Source: Algoriphagus hitonicola (lineage in GTDB: Bacteria > Bacteroidota > Bacteroidia > Cytophagales > Cyclobacteriaceae). Taken from it: a stretch of 64,000 nt of DNA. The notes beneath the pieces are model-generated. The model was not told where the DNA came from and did not search any database. It saw only the letters and a list, made by a program, of their open reading frames with translations. Location of the stretch: assembly GCF_900113375.1 (NCBI RefSeq), contig NZ_FOPC01000004.1, forward strand, positions 277,847-341,846, written 5' to 3'. Below, in pieces: positions 34,821 through 44,504 of this stretch; position 1 is the stretch's first letter, and every line of letters starts with the position of its first letter. A program made the position numbers and the translations under genes.

Positions 34821-37814
34821 ATGAAAAAGACTTTAATTATCATTGCGAGTATTTTTGTTTTTTTAATCGGTGCTGCTTTGGCGATACCCTATCTTTTCAA
34901 AGATCAAATCGTCGCACGAATTCAGCAGGAAATGGACGAGCAACTTGATGCAAAAGTCTATTTTGATGCCGACAAAATTTCGCTCAGTTTATTTCGCCAT
35001 TTTCCCTCGGTCAGTGCGGGAATTGCTGATTTTGGAATAGTAGGAGTAGTGGAATTTGAAGGCGATACGCTGATGCAAGTCGATCAGCTGGATCTGGACT
35101 TCAGCCTAAAATCTGTCATTTTTGATGAATATCCGTCCCTCACAGGTTTGCATATCAACGGCGGGGATGTCTTGATCAGTGTGTTGGAAGACGGCACTGC
35201 CAACTACGATATCCTAAAGGAAAGCGAGGAAGAACCTACCGAAGAAGAAAGCAATTTCAAGTTGGGCATAGAGGAAATCACCGCTGAGGGTGTCAACCTG
35301 ATATACGATGATCGATCCTTGGATTTTACGCTGGCTTTGGCAAATATCTCAGCCAGCGGAAGTGGTGAATTTACCTCGGACATATATGATTTGCCTTTGG
35401 AAGCTGAGGCTTTAATCGCGGAAATGATTTACGAGGAGGTCCATTACCTGAGCAATAAAAGCTTCAAGGGACAGACCATTCTTCAAGTAGATTTGGAGCA
35501 GATGAATTTTGTGCTTTCGGAAAGCAATTTTACGCTAAACGAATTCTTGTTTGATGTGAACGGCTTGATTGGGTTACCTGAAGAAGGCATAAATTATGAC
35601 TTGACTTTTGGCAGTGCCCAAACCGAGTTTAAAAACCTGCTATCGCTGGTTCCCGGCATGTATTCTGATCAGTTTTCTGAGATTCGTGCGGATGGGGAAT
35701 TGGCTTTTGGAGGATTTGTCAAGGGACTTTATTCAGATGATCAGTATCCAAGCTTTGACGTCAGTTTAAAAGTCTCCGATGGCGAGTTTCAGTATCCCGA
35801 TCTTCCTACACCGATCAAGTCCATCAATTTGGATATTAATGCAAAAAATGAAACCTCCATCTTAGAAAATACCCAAGTTTCCATTCCTGATTTTTCTCTT
35901 TTGGTCGGTAGCAATCCAATTTCCGGTAATTTCCGGCTGGAGAATCTAAGGGATTATCTGATGGAAGGAACGCTACGTGGAAAATTAGACTTGGCCGAAC
36001 TTACCTCCATTTTTCCCATCGAAGGAACTGAGCTGGCCGGAAATCTGAACTTTGATGCAAGCGCAAAAGGGACTTATGACTCCACGCTAAATACCTTTCC
36101 TGTGATTCAGTCTACATTTGATTTTCAAAATGGCAGGGTCCGAAACGAGGAATTTCCCAGCGCATTGGAAGAGATCCATGCCCAGGCGAACCTAAGTAAT
36201 ACTCAAGGAACCATGCGGGATTTTCTGGTCGATGTGAAGACTTTTGGGTTTGAGCTGGAAGAGGAACGAATTGAAGGAAAATTCCAGATCCAGGATTTTG
36301 AAAAACTAAACTGGGAAGGCAGCTTGATCGGTGCCGTAGATTTGGAAAAATTGACCCAAATCATTCCGATAGAAGACACCGAATTACGAGGAAAAATCCA
36401 AGCTGATTTGAGTAGTTCCGGATCATACGAAGCCGTGGAAAATAAAAACTATTCTGCTATTCAGGCTGCTGGAACTATCAATGTATCCGATTTTTATTTT
36501 GTCTCGAATGAATATCCACAAGGCGTAGAAATCAAAAAAAGCACCTTGGATTTCAATCCACGACAGGCAAATCTGACCGAGTTTGATGCCGTTTTAGGCA
36601 CGAGTCCGCTTCAGGCTTCTGGTAGCTTAAGTAACTATATGGAGTATTTGCTATCCGAATCCGGTATCCTCAAGGGGCAGTTGAGTTTACGCAGCTCGAG
36701 ATTTAATGTCAACGAATGGCTGACCGAAAATCCAGCCGACACGGTAGAATCTGCGCTTGAAGTAGTTCCATTGCCTGAAAACGTGAATTTCGCAATGGAT
36801 TTTGAAGCAGACGAAGTATTATATGACAATTTAACCCTCTCTAAAGCTCAAGGAAAAATGATGCTGAGTGAGGGTATATTGCGTTTTTCTGATGCAGGAA
36901 TGGAATCTTTGGGTGGGCAAATTCGCATGAACGGATCCTATGATCCGAGGGATTTGAGCGCTCCAAGATTCGATTTTGCACTTTCCATGGTGGAATTGAG
37001 TATAGCAGAGGCATTTCAAAAATTCAGCAGTGTCAAAGCTTTTGCTCCTGTAGCTCAGGATATTACCGGTCGCTTTAATTCCAATTTTTCATTTTCCGGA
37101 TTATTGGGACAGGATATGATGCCCCTACTTTCTTCCATTGACGTAGAAGGAATTTTAAATATTGCTGAAGCGGCCCTTCGGGAAAGTAAAATTCTAGAAG
37201 GAATCACGAGCTTGACCAAGCTGAAGGATGCGAGTACCCTTCAGCTTAAAGACCTCTCAATTCCTATCCAAATTGAAGATGGCCGAATGGATGTGAGTCC
37301 ATTCAATTTGAGGCTTTGGGACTACGAAACGACTATTCAGGGTACCGCGGGATTTGACGGATCGATCAATTATTTACTGAATATGCAAGTGCCTGCAGGA
37401 GAATTTGGCGCACAGGCCAATTCAATTTTGGCTACCATCTCCGGTTCTGAAGCGGATGAGTCCACCCTAATCCCTCTTGCCTTGAACCTTTCTGGGACAT
37501 ATAATCAACCCAAGGTTAGTCTTGCTGGAGGAAATAGTATCGAAACGCTACTTGCTAATGCACTTAAATCCCGACTGCAGGGAGAAAAAGAAAACCTGCA
37601 GGAGAAAGCCACGGCAGAATTCCAAGCAGCTCAGGACAGTATCAAGCAAGAGTTAAAACTCAAATCAGAATCTGCTCAGGATAGCTTAAAAAAAGCCTTG
37701 GAGAAAAAAACCGAAGGGGCAAAAACCGAAGTAGTCAACGAAGCCAAAACTATGCTTCGGAATCTGTTGAAACCGAAGAAAACTGATCCCGATACAAGCA
37801 AAAAAGAAAATTAA
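34821..37814 (+). CDS. AsmA-family protein
   Basis: 997-residue envelope protein. It has one N-terminal membrane anchor (about 4-22), then a long beta-rich periplasmic body with AsmA repeats ('LSLFRHFPSVSAGIADFGI' near the start, and the AsmA_2-like part near 800-900 with 'LKDLSIPIQIEDGRMDVSPF'), closing in a charged coiled-coil tail (about 905-997, rich in Lys, Glu, Gln and Ala). AsmA proteins are now viewed as bridge-like lipid carriers between the inner and outer membranes; that role is from the wider family, not visible here. It is monocistronic and ends next to a palindromic repeat. Confidence 0.9.
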   Translation: MKKTLIIIASIFVFLIGAALAIPYLFKDQIVARIQQEMDEQLDAKVYFDADKISLSLFRHFPSVSAGIADFGIVGVVEFEGDTLMQVDQLDLDFSLKSVIFDEYPSLTGLHINGGDVLISVLEDGTANYDILKESEEEPTEEESNFKLGIEEITAEGVNLIYDDRSLDFTLALANISASGSGEFTSDIYDLPLEAEALIAEMIYEEVHYLSNKSFKGQTILQVDLEQMNFVLSESNFTLNEFLFDVNGLIGLPEEGINYDLTFGSAQTEFKNLLSLVPGMYSDQFSEIRADGELAFGGFVKGLYSDDQYPSFDVSLKVSDGEFQYPDLPTPIKSINLDINAKNETSILENTQVSIPDFSLLVGSNPISGNFRLENLRDYLMEGTLRGKLDLAELTSIFPIEGTELAGNLNFDASAKGTYDSTLNTFPVIQSTFDFQNGRVRNEEFPSALEEIHAQANLSNTQGTMRDFLVDVKTFGFELEEERIEGKFQIQDFEKLNWEGSLIGAVDLEKLTQIIPIEDTELRGKIQADLSSSGSYEAVENKNYSAIQAAGTINVSDFYFVSNEYPQGVEIKKSTLDFNPRQANLTEFDAVLGTSPLQASGSLSNYMEYLLSESGILKGQLSLRSSRFNVNEWLTENPADTVESALEVVPLPENVNFAMDFEADEVLYDNLTLSKAQGKMMLSEGILRFSDAGMESLGGQIRMNGSYDPRDLSAPRFDFALSMVELSIAEAFQKFSSVKAFAPVAQDITGRFNSNFSFSGLLGQDMMPLLSSIDVEGILNIAEAALRESKILEGITSLTKLKDASTLQLKDLSIPIQIEDGRMDVSPFNLRLWDYETTIQGTAGFDGSINYLLNMQVPAGEFGAQANSILATISGSEADESTLIPLALNLSGTYNQPKVSLAGGNSIETLLANALKSRLQGEKENLQEKATAEFQAAQDSIKQELKLKSESAQDSLKKALEKKTEGAKTEVVNEAKTMLRNLLKPKKTDPDTSKKEN

Positions 37815-37830
37815 CAGTTTTCAAATAAAA

Positions 37831-38028
37831 CAAAAAAGTGGCTGTCTCATAAATCGCTAAAATGTCAGCCTGACCCTTCGATTTCGAGACTCTCGTCTCT
37901 CAAGTGCTCAGGATGACTGGAGTCGAAGGCCATTTCTATCATTCTAGCCCACATTTCGACTTCCTGCCTTTTCCGGCGAGGCAGGCGCTTAATGTGACAA
38001 ACTTCACTTTTGAGACAGCCTCTTTTTG
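37831..38028. repeat. Palindromic intergenic repeat element (about 200 bp, terminal inverted repeats)
   Basis: Between the convergent AsmA and acyl-CoA dehydrogenase genes. The ends are near-perfect inverted repeats: GGCTGTCTCA at 37840-37849 and TGAGACAGCC at 38011-38020, extended outward by A-rich and T-rich runs. Inside are nested pairs CCTTCGA/TCGAAGG (37875-37881, 37923-37929), GAGAC/GTCTC and CCTGCCT/AGGCAGG (37963-37969, 37979-37985). There is no open reading frame of note. It resembles the multi-copy palindromic elements scattered in Bacteroidota genomes and probably also terminates both neighbours. Copy number cannot be judged from one window. Confidence 0.65.
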
Positions 38029-38046
38029 ATTAGTATCCTATTGTCA

Positions 38047-39840
38047 TTAAAAAGGGTATTTACCCGCTTCGATCATGTAGTCAGCAATTTGGCGACGGAG
38101 TTCTTTCGTATTGATCAAGTCCATCTTGGTATAGCGCTTCAATCCCATCAACATGACTTTCTGCTCGTCACCTTTAGTAAAGGAGGCGATTGCTTCTTTG
38201 GCAGCGGCATTAATTTTATCCACGGCCTCGGTCAAGTAAACTTGGGACATCGCAATCTGCTGCTTACAAGCTTCTTCTCCCTGAATTCCCACGAGTTTTT
38301 CTGTTCTTAAAATCGCGGATTCGATAGCATAAATCTCAATCATCACATCTGCGAGATTCATCATTACTTCCTGCTCCTCTTCGATGCGGTCCTGGAGAGC
38401 CATCGCTGCTTTTCCACCGACCATCAAGAAAACTTTCTTGAGCTTTTTAATCACTTCTTTTTCAGCAGCAAAAAGCTCCGAAGTATCCATCGTGTCGAAA
38501 GAAGGAACTGACGTCAATTCGTTGGAAACTGCCATGGCCGGCTCAAACAAGTTGATTTCCCCTTTCATTGCGCGCTTGAGCAACATGCCAACCATCAGCA
38601 TGCGATTGATCTCATTGGTCCCTTCATAAATTCGGGAAATTCGGGCATCTCGATAAGCTCGCTCCATTGGCGCATCAGCAGAATAACCCATTCCCCCGTA
38701 AACCTGAACACCCTGATCCACTACAAAATCCAAGACTTCCGATCCGTGAACTTTGGCGATAGCCGCCTCTATTGCAAATTGCTCCAAGGCTTTCAATTTA
38801 GCCTCCGCATCGGGCATTCCCTCTGCCGCTAAGGCATCCATCCTGTCCTCGATGTCCTGACCTGCCCGATAGCAAAGCGACTCGGATACATAGGTTCGGG
38901 TAGCCATCTCAGCCAACATTCGCTTCACTGCCCCGAAGGAATTGATACTTACCCCAAATTGTTTTCGTTCGGTTGAATATTTTACCGCAAGCGAGGTAAC
39001 CGTTCGAACTCCGCCCAAAACTCCCGCTCCTAATTTCACACGACCGATATTGAGAATATTCACGGCGATTTTGAATCCGTTCTGACGTTCTGAAAGCATG
39101 TTTTCCACCGGAACCTTGCAGTCATTAAAAAAAACCTGACGGGTAGAAGAACCTTTGATTCCCATTTTTTTCTCCTCTTCATTCATCGTGATCCCACCAA
39201 AGGTTTTCTCTACGATAAAGGCGGTCAGATTTTTATCATTTTCGATTTTGGCAAAAACAATAAACAAGTCAGCAAATCCCGCATTGGAAATCCACATCTT
39301 CTGTCCGTTGATCAGGTAATGTTTTCCATCTTCGGATAGCGTGGCTTTGGTTTTGCCGCTATTGGCATCAGACCCAGCATCCGGCTCAGTTAAACAATAG
39401 CAGGCCGCCCATTCGCCGGTTGCGAGTTTGGGTAGGTATTTTTGCTTTTGGTCTTCGGTGCCGTAGTAGAGAATCGGCAAGGTTCCGATCCCGGTATGTG
39501 CTCCATAAGTAGTAGAAAAAGAACCGGCCGCACCGATAATATCCGCAATCAGCATAGAGGTATTGAAACTCATTCCCATTCCACCATATTGTTCAGGAAC
39601 CGAAATTCCCAACAGACCCAATTCCCCGGCTTTTTTGAAAATGAAGGGAACCAAATCGGGATTCTTCATGCTGTCAATCTCCTCAATATTTGGAGTGATT
39701 TCAGTATCGATAAAATCCTGACAAGCTTGAGCCATCATTTTTTGCTCTTCGCTAAACTGCTCGGGAATGAAGACATCCTGTGCCTCAGTTTCCCGAATGA
39801 GGAATTCTCCTCCTTGGATTGATTTTGACAATGTGGTCAT
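38047..39840 (-). CDS. Acyl-CoA dehydrogenase with C-terminal extension
   Basis: First oxidative step of fatty acid beta-oxidation. It has 597 residues: an ACAD core (about 30-430) with 'CYCLTEPDAGSDA', 'GIKGSSTRQVFFND' and the catalytic Glu in IYEGTNEINRM, plus a roughly 160-residue C-terminal helical extension like that of very-long-chain enzymes. That extension suggests long-chain substrates. It is the last gene of the operon marR - hydroxyacyl dehydrogenase/hydratase - four-helix bundle - thiolase - this gene, 35 bp after the thiolase. It may be membrane-associated, by analogy. Confidence 0.93.
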   Translation of the reverse strand: MTTLSKSIQGGEFLIRETEAQDVFIPEQFSEEQKMMAQACQDFIDTEITPNIEEIDSMKNPDLVPFIFKKAGELGLLGISVPEQYGGMGMSFNTSMLIADIIGAAGSFSTTYGAHTGIGTLPILYYGTEDQKQKYLPKLATGEWAACYCLTEPDAGSDANSGKTKATLSEDGKHYLINGQKMWISNAGFADLFIVFAKIENDKNLTAFIVEKTFGGITMNEEEKKMGIKGSSTRQVFFNDCKVPVENMLSERQNGFKIAVNILNIGRVKLGAGVLGGVRTVTSLAVKYSTERKQFGVSINSFGAVKRMLAEMATRTYVSESLCYRAGQDIEDRMDALAAEGMPDAEAKLKALEQFAIEAAIAKVHGSEVLDFVVDQGVQVYGGMGYSADAPMERAYRDARISRIYEGTNEINRMLMVGMLLKRAMKGEINLFEPAMAVSNELTSVPSFDTMDTSELFAAEKEVIKKLKKVFLMVGGKAAMALQDRIEEEQEVMMNLADVMIEIYAIESAILRTEKLVGIQGEEACKQQIAMSQVYLTEAVDKINAAAKEAIASFTKGDEQKVMLMGLKRYTKMDLINTKELRRQIADYMIEAGKYPF

Positions 39841-39875
39841 GATATTTTTAGACTTAAGATTTCAGACTTTAATAA

Positions 39876-41051
39876 TTATTTGAGCAATTCGTAAATTCCT
39901 GCTACACCCTGACCACCTCCGACACAGGCGGTAACCATGCCGTATTTTTGCTTTCTGCGTCGCATTTCATTGAAAAGTTGCACAGAAAGTTTTGCTCCCG
40001 TACAGCCTAATGGGTGACCCAAGGCAACCGCTCCACCATTGACATTGACGATTTCTTCATCCATTTCTAAGGCTCGAATTACGGCCAGAGCTTGTGCTGC
40101 AAAGGCCTCATTCAATTCAATCAAACCAATGTCACTCAAGGAAAGACCTGCCTGCTTGAGGGCTTTTGGAACAGCTTCTTTAGGACCGATTCCCATGATT
40201 CTTGGATCCACTCCTGCGACCGAATATGACATCATCCGGGCAATTGGATCCAATCCCAAGGATTTCATCAAGCGCTCAGACATCACCACGACAAATGCAG
40301 CTCCGTCTGAAGTTTGAGAGGAATTTCCGGCTGTGACTTGGCCTCCATTTTTGAAAGCAGGCTTTAGATTGGAAAGTACCTCCATGGTCGTACCCGGACG
40401 CGGACCTTCGTCTGTGTACACGGTAAATTTTCGGGTTTTCCGTTTTCCCTTTTCGTCCAGATAGGTTTCTTCAATCTCAACAGGGACAATCTCGTCTTTG
40501 AATTTGCCCTCAGAAATAGCCGCAAGAGCTCTTTCATGAGATCGTACAGAAAAAGCATCTGAATCCTCTCGGCTGATGTTGTAATCTTTGGCAAGCTCCT
40601 CGGCGGTCAGGCCCATACTCAAATAATAGGAGGGCGTTTCAGTGGCTATTTTATAGTTAAGGGCGGTTTTGTAGCCCATCATAGGCACCAAAGACATAGA
40701 TTCGGTGCCGCCTGCGATGATACAGTCAGCCATTCCTGCTTTTACTTTGCCTACGGCCAAAGCGATGGCTTCGATCCCAGAACCACAGTAGCGGTTCATC
40801 ACGAAACCCGGATTGTCGATTCCCAAGGCTAAAAGTGAAATCATCCGGCCCATCTGCATGCCTTGTTCGGCCTCCGGAACGGCGTTTCCGACGATCAAAT
40901 CATCCACCATTTTGGCTTCCAGTCCTGGGGTGTCGGCTACCAAATGCTTAATTACATCAGCAGCAAGATCATCCGGCCGATAAAACCGAAATCCTCCCTT
41001 TTTAGCTTTGCCTACCGCTGATCTATATCCGTTTATTATGTATGCGTCCAT
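39876..41051 (-). CDS. Acetyl-CoA C-acyltransferase (3-ketoacyl-CoA thiolase)
   Basis: Last step of beta-oxidation, cleaving 3-ketoacyl-CoA with CoA. It has 391 residues. The nucleophile is Cys89 in MNRYCGSGIEA. The C-terminal catalytic His is in 'GGAVALGHPLGCTG' and the second Cys in 'VTACVGGGQG'. The start at 41051 (MDAYIINGYRSAVGKA) is the family start; the frame is open 36 codons further upstream with no similarity. It is the fourth gene of the operon, 70 bp after the four-helix bundle gene. FadA-type. Confidence 0.95.
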   Translation of the reverse strand: MDAYIINGYRSAVGKAKKGGFRFYRPDDLAADVIKHLVADTPGLEAKMVDDLIVGNAVPEAEQGMQMGRMISLLALGIDNPGFVMNRYCGSGIEAIALAVGKVKAGMADCIIAGGTESMSLVPMMGYKTALNYKIATETPSYYLSMGLTAEELAKDYNISREDSDAFSVRSHERALAAISEGKFKDEIVPVEIEETYLDEKGKRKTRKFTVYTDEGPRPGTTMEVLSNLKPAFKNGGQVTAGNSSQTSDGAAFVVVMSERLMKSLGLDPIARMMSYSVAGVDPRIMGIGPKEAVPKALKQAGLSLSDIGLIELNEAFAAQALAVIRALEMDEEIVNVNGGAVALGHPLGCTGAKLSVQLFNEMRRRKQKYGMVTACVGGGQGVAGIYELLK

Positions 41052-41121
41052 TTGTATGAGTTTATTGTTGAATGTGTAATGAAATAAAGAAGCAAGAATT
41101 GAGATCTTAGAAATAAGACAT

Positions 41122-41493
41122 TTAACTGGGAGTGGACTCAAGAGATGACTGAAAACCAATAATCATCTTTTGCACTTCAGATAAATCTCGACTTAGGGTT
41201 TCAAAATCTTCTTCTTCCAAAATGCCCGCCCTTTGTGAAATTATGGCTTGTGTTTCTAGTTCAAAGCTTTCACCCAAACTAATATCCAAGCAATTTGAAA
41301 ATGCCTTGGTAGAGTTCCTTGCAGAACCTTCCGCAATATTTGAAGGGACTCCCACAGAAGATCTTCTCATTTGGGATGTAATTCCAAATTTTTCCTCCGC
41401 AAGAAAAGATTTGGTGATCTCATAGACTTTCACTGCAAGATCAACTGACTTTTGCCAAATTTTAAGATTTTTGAAGTTATGTCTTAGTTTCAT
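41122..41493 (-). CDS. Four-helix bundle protein (23S rRNA intervening-sequence type, TIGR02436)
   Basis: 123 residues, all helical by eye, with the family motif 'FKNLKIWQKSVDLAVKVYEITKSF' (in part NLKIWQKSVDLAVKVYE) and 'MRRSSVGVPSNIAEGSAR' near 42-60. The family was first found as the open frame inside 23S rRNA intervening sequences and is now known as a small mobile-looking orphan gene at many sites. Its function is unknown. Here it sits inside the beta-oxidation operon between the hydratase/dehydrogenase and thiolase genes, in the same direction, with gaps of about 50 and 70 bp. It has no evident link to fatty acid oxidation, and its insertion looks like a late arrival. Confidence 0.88.
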   Translation of the reverse strand: MKLRHNFKNLKIWQKSVDLAVKVYEITKSFLAEEKFGITSQMRRSSVGVPSNIAEGSARNSTKAFSNCLDISLGESFELETQAIISQRAGILEEEDFETLSRDLSEVQKMIIGFQSSLESTPS

Positions 41494-41543
41494 CGTCTTT
41501 CTTATTTTCCTAATTCTTTTCTCTTGATTCTTATTTCTCTTGT

Positions 41544-43949
41544 CTAGTTTCTAAGCGGTTTGCCTTTAAACAAAATGCTGTGAATTCGCTCAAGAGTCTT
41601 TTTTTCTCCAGTTAAGCTCAAGAAAGCTTCGCGCTCCAGATCAAGTAGATACTGCTCTGAAACCTCCGTTGGTGAGGATAGATCTCCTCCAGACATCACC
41701 CAAGCGAGTTTTCGGGCGATTTTGGCATCGTGTTCTGAAATGTAGGCACCGTACTGCATGCCCGTAATTCCTGCTTCGAAAAGCGCAAGTGATGTTTTAC
41801 CAAGAACTTTGATATTGGTCTGCTGAAGTGGTTGGGTATAGCCTGCTGCCTGTAGTTCGAGAACCTTGGCTTTTGCTTCGGCCAATTGCCGTTTTCGATT
41901 TAAGGTAATTCCATCCTGAGCTCTCAAGTAACCAAGATTTCGAGCTTCTACAGCTGAAGTAGAGACTTTGGCCATGGCGATATTCATGAAGTATTCTTGT
42001 AACTGATTCAGCTCCACGTCTCCATCCAGGACTGAATTGGCAAATCGACGGGTCATTTCTTTGGTGCCTCCTCCTGCAGGAATCAATCCCACGCCGACTT
42101 CCACCAAACCCATGTACAATTCGGCATGTGCTTGAATGTGGTCAGCATGAAGTGATAATTCACAACCCCCACCCAAAGCCATATTATGAGGAGCTACCAC
42201 CACCGGAATGGAAGAGTATCGTGCCCGCATCATGGTATTTTGGAATTGAGCGATCATCAGATTGATCTCATCAAAATCCTGATCTCCGGCAAACATAAAC
42301 AACATGGAAAGATTTGCGCCAGCAGAAAAGTTGGCTCCATCATTGCCAATAACCAATCCTTTGTGAGATTTTTCAGCCATACCGATAGCAGTATTGATGC
42401 CTTCGATAACCTCCTGTCCCATCGAATTCATCTTGGTATGAAACTCTAATCCAATGACATCGTCTCCGAGATCATAAACCGTAGAACCGAGATTGCCCCA
42501 GAGTTTATTGTCGGCTGCTTTTAGCGTGTCCAAAATGATAAATTCCTCGATCCCGGGAATTTCTTTGTAGGACTTGGAAGGAATATCATAATAGGTTTTC
42601 TTTCCATTTTCTACCTTATAAAAAGAATCATTTCCGGCGTCGAGCATTTCAAAAACCCAGTCGGCAGGCTTTTCTCCGGCTGCTACCATGTTTTTGACTG
42701 TTTCTCTCACTCCCAGAATATCCCAGTTTTCGAAGGGTCCGTATTCCCATCCAAAACCCGCACATACAGCTTGATCGATTCGATAGAGTTCATCAGAAAT
42801 TTCCGGAATTCGGAACGAACAATAGCGGAACAAATCGTAAAAAGTAGCGCGGTAAAATTCCCCTGCCTGATCATCAAAATTGACCAAATGTTTGATCCGC
42901 TTTTTCAGGTCTTCAACATCCTTGGCTGATTCAATCGCTTTGAATTTTGGCTTTTCGACATCCTTGTATTCAAAAGTTTTAAAATCAATTTCTTTGAGTT
43001 CCTTTCGTCCATCCTTATGGCGGATCATTTTGAAATAGCCCTGACCCGTCTTATCCCCAAACCATTTATTTTCATAAAGAACTTCTACGATTTTGGGCAA
43101 TCTGAATTTTTCTCTTGACTCGTCATCCGGAAGGGCTTTGTATAAATTATTAGCCACATTTACTGTGGTATCCAGGCCCACTACGTCCATGGTTCGGAAA
43201 GTGGCTGATTTGGCTCGCCCAATGACAGTTCCGGTCAATTTATCCACTTCAGAAACGCCCAAACCCATTTTTTCGATGGTGTGCATTCCAGAGATAATGG
43301 CATAAACTCCAATTCTGTTAGCAATAAATGCTGGGGTATCTTTGCAAAGGACCGTTTCTTTACCCAAAAACCGATCTCCATAATCCATCAGAAAATCAAT
43401 GATTTCTGGGTTAGTTTTCGGACCGGGAATGATTTCCAACAATCTCAAATACCTTGGAGGATTGAAAAAGTGTGTTCCTGCAAAATTTTCCTGAAAATCC
43501 TCACTCCTGCCATCACACATCATGTGCATTGGGATTCCAGAGGTATTGGATGTAATCAAGGTGCCGGGTTTTCGGTGCTTTTCAACTTTTTCGAAGAGCT
43601 GCTGTTTGATATCCAGTCGCTCCACGATGACTTCAATGATCCAATCGACATCTTTAATTTTTGGTAAATCGTCATCAAAGTTCCCTGTAGTGATTCGGGA
43701 TGCATATTCCTTATCATAGATTGCTGAAGGATTGGATTTAAGTGTGCTTTGCAAGGCTTGGTTCACCACTCGATTTCTGACAATGAAATCTTCCTTGCTC
43801 AGTCCTTTTTTCTTTTCTTCGTCCGTCAGTTCGAATGGGACAATATCCAATAAAAGTACCTGCACGCCGATATTGGCAAAATGGCAGGCAATCCGGGATC
43901 CCATTACTCCTGAACCTAAAACGGCTACTTTTTTTATGGTTTTATTCAT
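41544..43949 (-). CDS. 3-hydroxyacyl-CoA dehydrogenase / enoyl-CoA hydratase fusion
   Basis: Bifunctional beta-oxidation enzyme of 801 residues. The NAD-binding dehydrogenase is N-terminal (motif GSGVMG at 12-17, HFFNPPRYLRLLEIIPG near 165), and the hydratase/crotonase part lies in the C-terminal half (about 490-690, with 'GNDGANFSAGANLSM' and 'ALGGGCELSLHAD'). This order is the reverse of E. coli FadB/FadJ and is the usual form in Bacteroidota and related phyla. It is the second gene of the operon, 44 bp after marR. With the thiolase and acyl-CoA dehydrogenase it completes a beta-oxidation cycle. Confidence 0.94.
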   Translation of the reverse strand: MNKTIKKVAVLGSGVMGSRIACHFANIGVQVLLLDIVPFELTDEEKKKGLSKEDFIVRNRVVNQALQSTLKSNPSAIYDKEYASRITTGNFDDDLPKIKDVDWIIEVIVERLDIKQQLFEKVEKHRKPGTLITSNTSGIPMHMMCDGRSEDFQENFAGTHFFNPPRYLRLLEIIPGPKTNPEIIDFLMDYGDRFLGKETVLCKDTPAFIANRIGVYAIISGMHTIEKMGLGVSEVDKLTGTVIGRAKSATFRTMDVVGLDTTVNVANNLYKALPDDESREKFRLPKIVEVLYENKWFGDKTGQGYFKMIRHKDGRKELKEIDFKTFEYKDVEKPKFKAIESAKDVEDLKKRIKHLVNFDDQAGEFYRATFYDLFRYCSFRIPEISDELYRIDQAVCAGFGWEYGPFENWDILGVRETVKNMVAAGEKPADWVFEMLDAGNDSFYKVENGKKTYYDIPSKSYKEIPGIEEFIILDTLKAADNKLWGNLGSTVYDLGDDVIGLEFHTKMNSMGQEVIEGINTAIGMAEKSHKGLVIGNDGANFSAGANLSMLFMFAGDQDFDEINLMIAQFQNTMMRARYSSIPVVVAPHNMALGGGCELSLHADHIQAHAELYMGLVEVGVGLIPAGGGTKEMTRRFANSVLDGDVELNQLQEYFMNIAMAKVSTSAVEARNLGYLRAQDGITLNRKRQLAEAKAKVLELQAAGYTQPLQQTNIKVLGKTSLALFEAGITGMQYGAYISEHDAKIARKLAWVMSGGDLSSPTEVSEQYLLDLEREAFLSLTGEKKTLERIHSILFKGKPLRN

Positions 43950-43993
43950 TTTTTTGGGTTTTTAGTAGGTTAATGTCTACTCAGACCTTGTGT

Positions 43994-44455
43994 TTATAGT
44001 TCGAAAATTGGCTTATTCGCTTCTGCACCACTGAACTGGTCAATGACCATTTGTACTTTTTCGAATACAGCAAAAAAGGTATTCAAATCTTCCTCATCGA
44101 TCACCTCTCTGATTTGCTCGTTAAATTCCTTGATGGTTCGCACAGATACTTCTTTTTTCTGTTTGCCTTCTTCGGTAAGAAAAATCCGAACCGAACGCCT
44201 GTCTTGTGGATCCGGCTTTTTGAAAATCAATCCCTTTTCCTCCATGGTTTTCAGCATTCGAGTCAAGCTTCTTGTCTCCAAACCGATCATGGGAGCAATT
44301 TTAGTGGCAGGCGTTCCCTCTTTTGAATTAATATTGATTAGGACAAAACCTATGGCTGTGGTGAAGCCCTCCTGCGCTGCATGCTGATTGTACATGCGGG
44401 AAATGGCATGCCAGGCACTTTTGATGTGGTAATCAACCGTCTCTTCTCGCTTCAT
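43994..44455 (-). CDS. MarR-family transcriptional regulator of the beta-oxidation operon
   Basis: 153 residues with a winged helix-turn-helix. 'ATKIAPMIGLETRSLTRMLK' (about 55-74) is the recognition region and 'KPDPQDRRSVRIFLTEEGK' (about 84-105) is the wing with the conserved DxRS. As the first gene of the beta-oxidation operon it most likely controls that operon and itself, with an acyl-CoA as probable ligand (inference). A candidate operator with paired GCATGCATA half sites lies 49 bp upstream of its start. The role of the N-terminal helix region is normal for the family. Confidence 0.9.
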   Translation of the reverse strand: MKREETVDYHIKSAWHAISRMYNQHAAQEGFTTAIGFVLININSKEGTPATKIAPMIGLETRSLTRMLKTMEEKGLIFKKPDPQDRRSVRIFLTEEGKQKKEVSVRTIKEFNEQIREVIDEEDLNTFFAVFEKVQMVIDQFSGAEANKPIFEL

Positions 44456-44504
44456 TCGTCAGTACTATTGAATTTGGAGAAATAAGGTACAAAAAAAATG
44501 GTAG

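Noticed and set aside
37831..38028. Insertion sequence between AsmA and acyl-CoA dehydrogenase genes
   Set aside because: No transposase frame in this short stretch; kept only as a palindromic repeat.
41052..41159. N-terminal extension of the thiolase
   Set aside because: No similarity to thiolases before MDAYIINGY; the extension is low in support and its codons read as leader sequence.
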